In this document: piece after piece, positions 7,835-16,066 of the stretch | How positions within the stretch are numbered: the first letter of the stretch is position 1 | Layout: every line of letters starts with the position of its first letter | Made by a program: the position numbers and the translations under genes | The notes under the pieces: model-generated | The model's database searches: none | Told to the model about the DNA's origin: nothing | The model's input: the letters and a program-made list of their open reading frames with translations, nothing else | Source of the DNA: Arthrobacter sp. MMS18-M83 | GTDB taxonomy: Bacteria > Actinomycetota > Actinomycetes > Actinomycetales > Micrococcaceae | DNA length: 64,000 nucleotides | Direction: 5' to 3' | NCBI RefSeq assembly: GCF_026683955.1 | Contig: NZ_CP113343.1 | Coordinates: forward strand, 2,914,001 to 2,978,000

Positions 7835-8860
7835 TCAGGCCGTCGCGTGGTGTGCGAGGAGGGTGCTGGCTTCCTGGCGGGTGGTGCCGGAGTCCTGGAT
7901 GCCGTCGGCGATGTGGGCCAGGTGGGTGGGGATGTCGCGGCCTTTTTTGCGCATCGCGGTGGCCCAGAGGCGTCCGGCGCGGTAGGAGGAGCGGACCAGG
8001 GGTCCGGACATGACGCCGAGGAAGCCGATGTCCTCGGCTTCGGCGGCGAGCTCGACGAATTCCTGGGGTTTGACCCAGCGGTCCACGGGCAGGTGCCGTT
8101 CGGAGGGGCGCAGGTACTGGGTGATGGTGATCAGGTCGCAGCCCGCGGCGTGCAGGTCGGTAAGGGCTTCGGAGATTTCGGCCCGGGTTTCGCCCATGCC
8201 CAGGATCAGGTTGGATTTGGTGACCATGCCGGCGTCCCGGCCCTGGGTGATGACGTCCAGGGAGCGGTCGTAGCGGAACGCGGGGCGGATGCGCTTGAAG
8301 ATCCGGGGCACGGTCTCGACGTTGTGCGCGAAGACCTCGGGGGCGGAGTCGCAGATCGCGCTGATGTGTTCGGGTTTGCCGGAGAAGTCCGGGATGAGCA
8401 GTTCCACCCCGGTGCCGGGGTTCAGTTCGTGGATCTTGCGGACGGTTTCGGCGTAGAGCCAGACGCCCTCGTCGGCGAGGTCGTCCCGGGCGACGCCGGT
8501 GACGGTGGCGTAGCGCAGGGCCATGGCCTGGACGGAGCGGGCGACCTTGGTGGGTTCGAACATGTCCACGGGGGAGGGTTTGCCGGTGTCGATCTGGCAG
8601 AAGTCGCAGCGGCGGGTGCATTCGGAGCCGCCGATCAGGAAGGTTGCTTCCTTGTCTTCCCAGCACTCGAAGATGTTCGGGCAGCCGGCTTCCTCGCAGA
8701 CGGTGTGCAGGCCTTCCTTTTTCACGAGGTTCTTCAGGCCCACGAATTCCGGGCCCATCTGGACCTTGGCCTTGATCCACTCGGGCTTGCGTTCGACCGG
8801 GACGGCTTTGTTGCGCTGTTCAACGCGCAGCAGCTTACGGCCTTCAGGTACCAGGGTCAT
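7835..8860 (-). CDS. lipA: Lipoyl synthase
   Basis: A radical-SAM lipoyl synthase, 341 residues from the ATG at 8860. It inserts two sulfurs into octanoyl groups on lipoyl domains such as glycine cleavage H protein. The auxiliary cluster ligands are C55-x4-C60-x5-C66 and the radical-SAM ligands are C81-x3-C85-x2-C88. RSSY near the C-terminus is the conserved Ser motif. The start at 8860 is preferred over 8872 because GGAG lies just upstream and the product then begins [14 protein letters not shown], typical for actinobacterial LipA. A tandem glycine riboswitch precedes it, suggesting this copy serves the glycine cleavage system. Confidence 0.93.
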   Translation of the reverse strand: MTLVPEGRKLLRVEQRNKAVPVERKPEWIKAKVQMGPEFVGLKNLVKKEGLHTVCEEAGCPNIFECWEDKEATFLIGGSECTRRCDFCQIDTGKPSPVDMFEPTKVARSVQAMALRYATVTGVARDDLADEGVWLYAETVRKIHELNPGTGVELLIPDFSGKPEHISAICDSAPEVFAHNVETVPRIFKRIRPAFRYDRSLDVITQGRDAGMVTKSNLILGMGETRAEISEALTDLHAAGCDLITITQYLRPSERHLPVDRWVKPQEFVELAAEAEDIGFLGVMSGPLVRSSYRAGRLWATAMRKKGRDIPTHLAHIADGIQDSGTTRQEASTLLAHHATA

Positions 8861-8924
8861 GAGGAACTCCATAATTCAGGTGGCGCGGACGCGCCACGAT
8901 GATTCGGTTCCTCCCCGCTCTGTA

Positions 8925-9110
8925 TTGGACCTGAGAGTTTCCGCGCCACCCCGCCTTCGCGGCTGGACGCTTGCACCGTCGGTGAGTCCGGTTGCCCGGG
9001 CTGCTTTCCAGAGTTGCCTTGCCGCGGCGGTACATGGGCCTGAGAGATTCCTGGGGAGGATTTGCTCCTACGGCGCCTGCTAAAACGTACCGGCAGGGCT
9101 CTCCCGCCGC
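8925..9110 (-). promoter_or_regulatory. Tandem glycine riboswitch upstream of lipA
   Basis: Read on the minus strand, two consecutive aptamers each end in the conserved CTCTCAGG element (minus-strand copies at about 9036-9046 and 8927-8938). GGGAGAG opens the first (about 9099-9108) and ACTCTGGAAAGC opens the second; GCCGTAGGAGCAA and CGCGAAGGCGGGG are the internal loops. The arrangement matches gcvT-type tandem aptamers, which usually turn genes on with glycine. A GTGGCGC/GCGCCAC hairpin (about 8880-8898) lies between the aptamers and the lipA start and may be part of the expression platform. Confidence 0.88.
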
Positions 9111-9256
9111 AGATCATAAGCACGTGCCACCTTTCGGTGACACGTCTCACATGGTATCCGGTGCCCGGACGGTGCGCAAAGAGTCGGCTGTTCAACCGGA
9201 ACTCCGGATGCGCGGGTACGGCTCAAACTTGTACCCGCGCTTCTCGGAGAACATTT

Positions 9257-9775
9257 TTAGCGAGTGACTCCGTGCATCTCGGAGGTCGGCGGGTAGAAGG
9301 GAATCTCCGGCTTTTTCGCACCGATGATTACGCAGATCAGCGCATCATCTTCGCTGACGGTGCGAAGGCTCCGGGGAACGCCTGCAGGAACGCGAATCAG
9401 GTCGCGGTAGCCCAAAACACGACTGGCCGTCTTTGTACCGTCCTCGACATCGTGGACGCTGAACTCCACCTGCCCCTCGAGGACAAAGAACACCTCTTCG
9501 ACGTCAGGGTGAGTGTGCTCCGGTCCTACGCACCCGGCCGGCAGAACCATGTTAGAGAACGTGAAGTGCTCGGCCTGGAGGATGTTGTTATCGTCCGAGT
9601 GGTCCCCGGTAGCCCCGGAGCCGATGTAACGGACCTGGCCACGCCGGAATTTGTCTCCCATTTTTGTCTGGAATTTCAGAGTGTCAAAGTCAACAACACG
9701 GCTCTCACGGGACGCGATAGACGAATCGATGAGCTCTTCGAGATCTGTTGTCGGTGCACTTACGGTTTCACTCAT
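9257..9775 (-). CDS. Cupin-domain protein
   Basis: A single cupin domain, 172 residues. The first metal-binding motif is GPEHTHPDVEEVFFVLEG; the second motif is degenerate (VPAGVPRSLRTV, lacking the final His). Such proteins may be metal-dependent dioxygenases or isomerases, or small-molecule sensors. The ATG at 9775 has GAGAGG 7 bases upstream, better than the further upstream ATG. It is divergent from the MarR gene at the edge of the catabolic island, so a role in that pathway is likely but the reaction is unknown. Confidence 0.75.
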   Translation of the reverse strand: MSETVSAPTTDLEELIDSSIASRESRVVDFDTLKFQTKMGDKFRRGQVRYIGSGATGDHSDDNNILQAEHFTFSNMVLPAGCVGPEHTHPDVEEVFFVLEGQVEFSVHDVEDGTKTASRVLGYRDLIRVPAGVPRSLRTVSEDDALICVIIGAKKPEIPFYPPTSEMHGVTR

Positions 9776-9973
9776 TGTTAAACCTCTCTGACTGGGGCGA
9801 TGTAAACCAAAAATTGGCAGCAAAGCTCAGGAGTGACTCCCTCAACTCTAACTATCTCAACACTAAGGTAAATTGAACTAAGTAACAAGACCTTGAGTGG
9901 AACTAGACTGAGTTAATTGATTGCTGAAAAGCTCAATGTTTAGATGCATCACCTACATCCAAAGGACGGGTCC

Positions 9974-10519
9974 ATGCCTGACGATTCAACTGAAGCCGAC
10001 GCCATTGACCGCATTCTGGCGGATTGGCTGCGTGAACGGCCGGACTTGGATGCGAGCTCAATTGGCGTCCTCGGGCGGCTCTTGCGGCTGGCCAATCAGG
10101 TCCGCGCTGTCGAAAGTTCCTACTTTGATGCGTACGGTCTGACACTTGCGTCCTTCGACGTCCTGGCCAATCTGCGCCGCTCCGGGCCACCGCACCGGAA
10201 GACGGCCGGCGAGCTCGCGACCTCCTCCATGCTCACGACCGGTGGTATTACTTTCCGGTTGGACAGGATGGAGGAGCAGAACCTCATCGAGAGAGTTCGG
10301 ACCCGCGAAGACCGTCGGGTTGTGTACGCCCAGCTGACCGCACATGGTAAGGCTGTTATCGATGAGGCATTCGGAAAGCATTTAGACAAGCAACGTCAAA
10401 TGTTGAGCGGTCTGACACCATCGGAGCTCGATCAACTCGCAGCGCTGTTAAAGAAGGCGGAGGCATCGGTGGTCGCTTTTGATGTCAATGCGATGGAAGC
10501 GGTTGGCCGAGGCTCCTGA
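9974..10519 (+). CDS. MarR-family transcriptional regulator
   Basis: A 181-residue winged-helix regulator. The recognition helix lies in TAGELATSSMLTTGGITFRLDRMEEQNLIERV, followed by the wing REDRRVVYAQLT. The ATG at 9974 follows AAAGGACGG and is preferred over 9944. It sits between the divergent cupin gene and the convergent end of the catabolic operon, the usual place for a ligand-responsive repressor of aromatic catabolism. The ligand is unknown. The upstream region (9776-9973) is AT-rich with repeated ACTAAG and CTCAAC words, but I cannot define an operator. Confidence 0.88.
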   Translation: MPDDSTEADAIDRILADWLRERPDLDASSIGVLGRLLRLANQVRAVESSYFDAYGLTLASFDVLANLRRSGPPHRKTAGELATSSMLTTGGITFRLDRMEEQNLIERVRTREDRRVVYAQLTAHGKAVIDEAFGKHLDKQRQMLSGLTPSELDQLAALLKKAEASVVAFDVNAMEAVGRGS

Positions 10520-10569
10520 AACGCTTACTGCCCGATGCGGGAGGCTGTAGTTCGAGGCGGTTCCTGCAC

Positions 10570-11370
10570 TCATATCAACCCACCCCGGCCACCGATAATG
10601 GAGTCCAGAGATCGTAGTACGGCGAACGGTACTACACCGCTTGTCCTCGGATTGTCCTCAGAAGGCTTGTTGCGGATTTCGAACCGGTATTCCCCCATGT
10701 TTCCAGAAGCTTCGATGACGTGGCTGGTCAGTTCCGCCGCGGGGTCTGCCCTTACTCTGACCGTCACAGCGTCCCAGTTGTTAACAGCGATGGCAACGGC
10801 GGCGCCAGCGTTTAGGGACTTGGGGAATAACAGCGCGGCCTCAGCGGCCGATCCTTTATAAATGTCCAGTGGGCCACGAGCATTGCGTATCTCCTCAACC
10901 AAAGCCTCGTTCATCCAGGGCTGGACAAGGGAGTCCGGCAGTTTCGTCGTCGTAATCGTGACTCTGTCATAGCCTGCCGCCCGGGCGCCTGAGGACAAAA
11001 GGTCGAGGCCGCCAACTGCGCCAGATGTCAGGAAGAGCCGCCCGGGCCCGGCGGCGTTGAGCTGCTTTGAGAATTCTCTATCCGCCAGGGCACCAACCGA
11101 CGTCACGAGCAGGTCAACACCCGCGCGGAGGACAAACTCGGCGTGTTCGACGAGTGCTTCCTGACCTGCACATTCAACCAGCAAGTCGCAGCATTCCAGA
11201 GCCTCCGTCAGGGTGAGCTGCTTCACCGGGGCACTGCTTAGCAGGCTCCGGGAGATGACCCCTTCCAAGACAGCCCCTGCGACCCGTCCCTTGGTAATCC
11301 CAGCAACGACGGGTACTCCGATGGCGCCGTAACCGATAACTCCGACTCGGCAGGTGCGTGCTGACTTCAT
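10570..11370 (-). CDS. L-aspartate dehydrogenase-like oxidoreductase
   Basis: A 266-residue protein with an N-terminal Rossmann motif (GVIGYGAIGVPV) and a C-terminal domain like that of L-aspartate dehydrogenase (DUF108): SGAVGGLDLLSSGA and a KGSAAEAALLFPKSLN-like segment. Authentic enzymes reduce an imino acid or oxidise aspartate for NAD synthesis. Here the gene is last in a ring-cleavage operon, so a catabolic imine substrate is more plausible than NAD synthesis; that is inference. The ATG at 11370 is chosen because it places the GxGxxG near the N-terminus. The upstream gap holds a strong hairpin. Confidence 0.75.
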   Translation of the reverse strand: MKSARTCRVGVIGYGAIGVPVVAGITKGRVAGAVLEGVISRSLLSSAPVKQLTLTEALECCDLLVECAGQEALVEHAEFVLRAGVDLLVTSVGALADREFSKQLNAAGPGRLFLTSGAVGGLDLLSSGARAAGYDRVTITTTKLPDSLVQPWMNEALVEEIRNARGPLDIYKGSAAEAALLFPKSLNAGAAVAIAVNNWDAVTVRVRADPAAELTSHVIEASGNMGEYRFEIRNKPSEDNPRTSGVVPFAVLRSLDSIIGGRGGLI

Positions 11371-11475
11371 AATGTCCTTCAAGTCTTGATAGTAGGCAGT
11401 TAGTTCCGCTCGCACTCTGAACTACCGGTGCTTTCACGCGCTCTACAGCGCCTTAGCGGGAGAGGAGGTTGGCGG

Positions 11476-11518
11476 CCCCCGAAAGTCGGATTGCCAATTA
11501 CATTCCGACTTTCGGAGG
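11476..11518 (-). repeat. 15-bp inverted repeat after the Rieske gene
   Basis: Arms at 11476-11490 and 11504-11518 pair over 15 bases with one mismatch around a 13-base loop. There is no T-run. It lies 6 bases beyond the oxygenase stop and could block read-through or stabilise the upstream message. Confidence 0.7.
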
Positions 11519-11523
11519 CTCTA

Positions 11524-12612
11524 TTAAAGGCCTTCCCCTCTGAGGACGGCGGCCTGCTTTTCAGCGTCGGCTTCGTATACACGCCTGATCCGTGCGACGC
11601 CGAGATCGTGCTGATAGAGGTGTTCGTCTTTGTCAGCGTCGGCGGCGAGAGCTTCGAGGACTTCTCGGTCCTGTTCCAAGACTGCCCAGTGTTTTTCTTC
11701 AAGGGTCGTCTTGTACATGAACCGCCAGACGTCGCGCTCCCAGTCGGAGACGGTGCGGGTGCGCCAATGGAAAATTGCCGAGTTGTTTGCATCAATGGGA
11801 GTGGCCATGCCGACGATGCCAAAAGTCCCGCCGGGTCCTGCGGACTCGGCATAGGGGATTTCCAGATCGACGTAGTCCATGGCTTCGCGGCAGTACTCGA
11901 CCCAGTCGAAGTTCACGCCGCGCTGGTCCGTCTTCTCAAAGAAGAAGCCACGGTCGGTTTCGCGGATGCGGAAGCGGGCGCTGGTGTCTCCGCCGAACAT
12001 TGAGTGTGAGTCGCGGTGAAGGAAAGCGCCGTGCATCGGATCCAGGACGTTGTCCATGTAGAAACGCCAGGGCCCCTTCCATTCCGCGAAGTTCGAGAAC
12101 CAGGAAATTTCCGGATTGGCCAAGCGGTCCGGCAGCTTGAACTCCGTTACCTCGGAATCAGTTGTCAGTGGCATGAACGCAAAGATGGTATCGGCTGCTT
12201 CTGCAACTGCCAGCGACGTCGTGACGGTTCGGCCTTCGAGGGCACATCCGGGCATGCCAGGAACGGAAATTACCGTACCGTTTCCATCGACCTGTACTCC
12301 GTGATATTTGCAGGCCACGCGGTCTCCGAGGTGCTGACCGACCGAGAGGGGGGCACTGCGGTGGGGGCAGCGGTCCTCGAGCATACGAATACGTCCGGTG
12401 GCGTCGCGGAACAGCAGCCAGTCCACGCCCAGGCGCTTGACCTTGACCATGTCCCCAACGCCGACGAAACGGGAGGGGTAGACGGGGTACCAGCGGTCCC
12501 GCAAGCCCATCACTGCCAGTTCCTTGGCATCGACTTCGTGGCGGACGCCGACGACGTTCTTTGTCTTGCTCTTGCCGCCGGTGGGGCGTGCGGTTTGTGT
12601 TGTAGTTGTCAT
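11524..12612 (-). CDS. Rieske non-heme iron oxygenase, alpha subunit
   Basis: A 362-residue aromatic ring-hydroxylating or O-demethylating oxygenase. The Rieske ligands are C82-x-H84 and C101-x2-H104. The mononuclear iron site is D191-x2-H194-x4-H199 with Asp315 as the likely third ligand (EQDREVLE). Length and the absence of a beta-subunit gene point to the one-component alpha-type group (vanillate, dicamba or phthalate type), which takes electrons from a VanB-like reductase. Such a reductase is encoded at 18629 in the same operon. GGGAG precedes the ATG. It probably performs the first attack on the substrate. Confidence 0.9.
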   Translation of the reverse strand: MTTTTQTARPTGGKSKTKNVVGVRHEVDAKELAVMGLRDRWYPVYPSRFVGVGDMVKVKRLGVDWLLFRDATGRIRMLEDRCPHRSAPLSVGQHLGDRVACKYHGVQVDGNGTVISVPGMPGCALEGRTVTTSLAVAEAADTIFAFMPLTTDSEVTEFKLPDRLANPEISWFSNFAEWKGPWRFYMDNVLDPMHGAFLHRDSHSMFGGDTSARFRIRETDRGFFFEKTDQRGVNFDWVEYCREAMDYVDLEIPYAESAGPGGTFGIVGMATPIDANNSAIFHWRTRTVSDWERDVWRFMYKTTLEEKHWAVLEQDREVLEALAADADKDEHLYQHDLGVARIRRVYEADAEKQAAVLRGEGL

Positions 12613-12615
12613 TTC

Positions 12616-12834
12616 TTATTCTCCCAATCGTCGCATTTCGGCGCGGAAACGGGCTTCGTCCCACGGGCTGCCATCCGGAGCATTTAGACCGAGGCCGTTC
12701 AAACCTGCAACCACTCGCGGCAGATCTTTTGTGCCGCCAGCGAAGATCTCGCTGAGTGCCCCGGCGAGTTTCTTCTCGTAGGGAGTCACACGCCCGGTGC
12801 GGGCCTGATTCGGTTCTAGGTATTGTTCAGTCAC
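12616..12834 (-). CDS. Small helix-turn-helix-like protein beside the oxygenase
   Basis: A 72-residue protein ending 4 bases before the oxygenase start and overlapping the upstream gene by 8 bases, so firmly within the operon. The second half (VVAGLNGLGLNAPDGSPWDEARFRAEMRRLG) resembles the short recombinase-like helix-turn-helix segment found in some proteins linked to Rieske oxygenases. No catalytic motif is visible. A role as small accessory subunit or regulator is possible; I do not assign one. Confidence 0.6.
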   Translation of the reverse strand: MTEQYLEPNQARTGRVTPYEKKLAGALSEIFAGGTKDLPRVVAGLNGLGLNAPDGSPWDEARFRAEMRRLGE

Positions 12835-13441
12835 GGAAATCCTCCTCCGATTCGGCGAAGGTGTGCAGGCCTTCGGCGATGTTCATGAATGATGTGGCCC
12901 ACTCGTTGAAAGAGTCAGCCCTTGTTCGGTGTGCGGGGACGGCGGTATTTTCGATAATGACGAAGACCCCATTGTCGATGCCGCCGGCAATGCTCTGGGG
13001 CTTGGCGATGTCGGTGTCTGCCTGCGGCGCGGCGGCGATAACCAGCGATGGGGCTTGAACGAGCTGGAGCGAATGGGCATATCCCTCGATGGAGGTGTCA
13101 ACCTCCGGGTCACCGAGAATCATGCTTTTGACCAGCTCGGGATAACGGCCGGCGAGCACGATCGTGCCGTAGACGGTACGGCCGGAAGCCACTAGGTGCA
13201 CCGGGGTGACCCCGCCGTCCCGCAGCGCTGCGGCAGCAGCTGTGACCCATCCTTCAAGCTGGTCTTCTGGGGCGGTGGCACCCAGATCGTTGCCATCCAA
13301 GGTTTGGGCATCGTAGGCGGCCACCTGCCGTGTGTACCATTCCCCGGCTCCGGAGCCGTTGTGGAGACAGACGACCCGGTGCCGGATCTGCCGTGTGTCC
13401 GCTTGTGGACTGTCCAGAGTCGGTGGTTCTGTGTGTGCCAT
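12827..13441 (-). CDS. Alpha/beta-hydrolase-like protein lacking the nucleophile
   Basis: A 204-residue protein with alpha/beta-hydrolase layout: VVCLHNGSGAGEWY (oxyanion strand region), then HLVASGRTVYG at the nucleophile elbow and YPELVKSMILGDP after it. The elbow normally reads GxSxG; here it is A85-S86-G87-R88-T89, so the catalytic serine position is Gly. The protein is also short for the fold. It may be non-catalytic or use another residue. The start at 13441 follows GAAGAGG; it lies 16 bases after the ThDP enzyme gene. Confidence 0.65.
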   Translation of the reverse strand: MAHTEPPTLDSPQADTRQIRHRVVCLHNGSGAGEWYTRQVAAYDAQTLDGNDLGATAPEDQLEGWVTAAAAALRDGGVTPVHLVASGRTVYGTIVLAGRYPELVKSMILGDPEVDTSIEGYAHSLQLVQAPSLVIAAAPQADTDIAKPQSIAGGIDNGVFVIIENTAVPAHRTRADSFNEWATSFMNIAEGLHTFAESEEDFRD

Positions 13442-13457
13442 TTTTCCTCTTCGTCCT

Positions 13458-15122
13458 TTAGTGGTTCCGGCTGGGGATATGCACCGGCAGCACAAACGCT
13501 CCCGGGGCTGGGTCCAGGGCCGTGACGTCAATTTCGATTACCGCCGGTCCTCGGACTGCCAGCGCTTCCTCCAGCGCCTGGTCGAACTGTCCGGAACCAC
13601 GGACCCGCCAGAACGGCAGGTGAAGTGATTGGGCCAACAGATCGAAGTCCGGTGTGTGAAGGTTCACGCCGGCTTCGGCGAAGCCGTTGGCCTTTTGCAT
13701 GTTCCGAAGGACTCCGTAGCCGCTGTCATTGAAGACCAGGGCTACGCACCAGGCACCCGAACCTGCTAGGGAGGCGAGCTCACCGAGGTGGACCGCCAGT
13801 CCGCCGTCGCCGACGATCACCGCTGTGGGGATCCCGGGCCGGGCGCAGGCGGCGCCGATGCCCATGGCGAGTCCCTGACCGATCCCGCCGCCGAGCGGGA
13901 AAATGTTCGTTTCCCGAGAGTAGATTTCCAGCAGGCGGTTGCCCCATTGGCTGGAGGGGATCGTCACGTCCCGGGCGATCACCGATTCGCGGTCAAGCCG
14001 CCGGCGAAGGCTTTCGCAGATCTCGGCATACCCGCCGATGTATTCGGTCAGGGCGGCACGGACGTTCCGGCGCGTCGCGCGCACCCGCTCGGTCCAGCCC
14101 GTCTCGACGCAGGGGGCGGAGAGTTTCCTGACGATCTGCTCGAGCAGGATTCGGGAATCCCCCTCCAGCCCGACATCAGCCGGGTAGACACGGCCGATGG
14201 CGGCAGGATCAATGTCAAGCTGGATGTGCGTGCTGGGCAGTGCCATAGAGTAGTGCTTCGTTTCGTTGGAACGGAAATGCGTTCCAACACTCAGCAGCAC
14301 GTCCGCGTCTTCGAGGAGTGCCAGCGCCTCGGGCGTGGTTGCGAAGTTTCCGATTACCTGATCGTCGTCTTCGGGCACCACGCCTCTGCCTGAATTGCTG
14401 GTCAGCAACCCGGCCCCGAGGCGGTGCAGCAGCTCTGCGAGAGCCGTACCGGCACCTGCGGCCCCGCCACCTGCCCAGATGAGGGGCCTCTTGGCCTGCG
14501 AGAGCAGTTCAACGGCTTCGGCCACGGCTTCATGGTCGATGGAGACTTCAGGCCGGCTGGGTGGGTCCGCTGGTCGCTGGTCCTCTGGCAGGGCCAGGTA
14601 CTGAAGGTCAATGGGCCATTCCAGGCTGGACGGAGTATGCGGGACGGACAGCAGGTGCGCAATAGCTTCCTCCAGGTCCGCTTCGGCATCTTTGGCGTTG
14701 AAAATGGTCCGTGCGTAGCCCGATACTGCCTGAAGCATTTGCAGCTGGCGTGGGACCTCATGGATCACTCCCCGGTTGCTTCCGAGGAATTCACTGTCAA
14801 TCTGGCCGGTGATGTGTAGCACGCGGCTGCCTGCAGTCAGTGCCTCCACCATCGACCCGGCAGCGTTGCCGGCACCTGTCCCGGTGCTGGTCAGGGCTAC
14901 TCCGAACTTGCCCGAAGCGCGCGCGTAAGCATCCGCCGCATTCACGGCCGCAGCTTCATGGCGGACGGCGACGAAGTTAAGTTCCCGGTCCACGGCCTCG
15001 ATCAGGGGAAGATTGTGGATGCTGATCACCCCGAAAGCGGTGTCAACGCCGTGCCTGCGCATGACCCGGACGAGGATGTCACCGCCGGTAGGGTTTTGGG
15101 GTATTTTCGTTCCTTGTTCCAT
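13458..15122 (-). CDS. Thiamine-diphosphate-dependent enzyme (decarboxylase/synthase type)
   Basis: A 554-residue member of the acetolactate synthase/benzoylformate decarboxylase superfamily. The PYR-domain catalytic Glu is E56 (AVRHEAAAV), and the ThDP/Mg motif begins GDGGLAVHLGEL near residue 437 and continues to FNDSGYGVLRN. Such enzymes decarboxylate 2-oxo acids or ligate aldehydes. In the operon it could decarboxylate a 2-oxo acid released by ring-fission hydrolysis, giving an aldehyde for the dehydrogenase at 20059. That role is inference. Confidence 0.85.
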   Translation of the reverse strand: MEQGTKIPQNPTGGDILVRVMRRHGVDTAFGVISIHNLPLIEAVDRELNFVAVRHEAAAVNAADAYARASGKFGVALTSTGTGAGNAAGSMVEALTAGSRVLHITGQIDSEFLGSNRGVIHEVPRQLQMLQAVSGYARTIFNAKDAEADLEEAIAHLLSVPHTPSSLEWPIDLQYLALPEDQRPADPPSRPEVSIDHEAVAEAVELLSQAKRPLIWAGGGAAGAGTALAELLHRLGAGLLTSNSGRGVVPEDDDQVIGNFATTPEALALLEDADVLLSVGTHFRSNETKHYSMALPSTHIQLDIDPAAIGRVYPADVGLEGDSRILLEQIVRKLSAPCVETGWTERVRATRRNVRAALTEYIGGYAEICESLRRRLDRESVIARDVTIPSSQWGNRLLEIYSRETNIFPLGGGIGQGLAMGIGAACARPGIPTAVIVGDGGLAVHLGELASLAGSGAWCVALVFNDSGYGVLRNMQKANGFAEAGVNLHTPDFDLLAQSLHLPFWRVRGSGQFDQALEEALAVRGPAVIEIDVTALDPAPGAFVLPVHIPSRNH

Positions 15123-15192
15123 GGATATGACTCATCTCTTTCGTAGATCAAGGCTGGGCAGGCGATTCAATGTGAGCCAGATGGCAGGCGCC

Positions 15193-15981
15193 TTACACAT
15201 AGCGGCCAACACCGCCGCCGACATCGATCGTGGCTCCTGTTGTATAGCCGCTTAGCGGGGATAGAAGGGTGAGAATGTGGAAGGCGACTTCCTCAGCTGT
15301 GCCGAAGCGGCCCAGTTTTACCCCCCGGTCTTTGGTGATCTCGGCGCTCCAGTCCGCGAAGTCCAGCCCGCTGCCTGATTGCTCGAATCGGCGGCGCCAC
15401 TGGCCGGTGTCGATCAATCCGAGCAGCACTGAGTTGACCCGGGTACCGTCCGCGGCGAGGTCTTCAGACAGTGAGTGGCTCAGGTTCAACAACCCGGCAC
15501 GCGCGGCTGAAGTAGCGGCCAGGCGCAGCTCAGGCTGGCGGGACAGGATGGCATTGACGTTAACCACTGAGCCGTGCGGTGACGCTGCCAGGGCAGCCCG
15601 CGCCGAGCGCACTATGTTCAACACCCCGAAAATCTTGAGGTCGAATTCTTCGCGGAACTGTTCGTCAGCCGTCTCATCCAACGTGGCCATAAGGGAACGG
15701 CCGGCATTGCACACCAGCCCGTCAACAGCCCCGAAGTTCTCCAAGGCCCCGGCAACAAATGCGTCGGTGGCTTTGCGGTCGGTGACGTCGCAGCTAGCCA
15801 GGTAGATCGAGTCCCGATCAGTCCAGACACACTGATCGAAAGCTGCCGCGAGGCGCCCGGCATCCCGGGCGCAAGCAGCTACTTTGGCGCCTTCTGCGAG
15901 CAGGTAACGGGCGGTAGCCAGCCCGACCCCGGAACTCGCTCCGGTCACAATGACGGTGCGGTCCATTAATTGCAGATCCAT
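15193..15981 (-). CDS. SDR-family protein with altered catalytic residues
   Basis: A 262-residue short-chain dehydrogenase/reductase fold: cofactor motif TGASSGVG (13-20), CNAG (91-94), C-terminal GATIDVGGG. The usual Ser-Tyr-Lys is replaced by Asn143 (NVNAILS), Thr157 and Arg161 (ATSAARAG). A subgroup of BKR-like SDRs is known to lack the tetrad, so this may be a family trait rather than decay. Its reaction is unknown. It lies 70 bases upstream of the ThDP enzyme gene in the same operon. Confidence 0.8.
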   Translation of the reverse strand: MDLQLMDRTVIVTGASSGVGLATARYLLAEGAKVAACARDAGRLAAAFDQCVWTDRDSIYLASCDVTDRKATDAFVAGALENFGAVDGLVCNAGRSLMATLDETADEQFREEFDLKIFGVLNIVRSARAALAASPHGSVVNVNAILSRQPELRLAATSAARAGLLNLSHSLSEDLAADGTRVNSVLLGLIDTGQWRRRFEQSGSGLDFADWSAEITKDRGVKLGRFGTAEEVAFHILTLLSPLSGYTTGATIDVGGGVGRYV

Positions 15982-16066
15982 CTGTTGGTCTCCTTGATCA
16001 TCAGCCGGAGCCCGGCATCGTGGGTAGTTTTGGGAATGGGGGATGTTTCAGCCGGTGATGACCGTC

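Noticed and set aside
7209..8780. 523-codon minus-strand frame across lipA
   Set aside because: Its first two thirds are an out-of-frame reading of lipA; only the last part is real, as the 5' part of the MTHFR-like gene.
8857..9195. Small frames over the lipA leader
   Set aside because: The region is a tandem glycine riboswitch.
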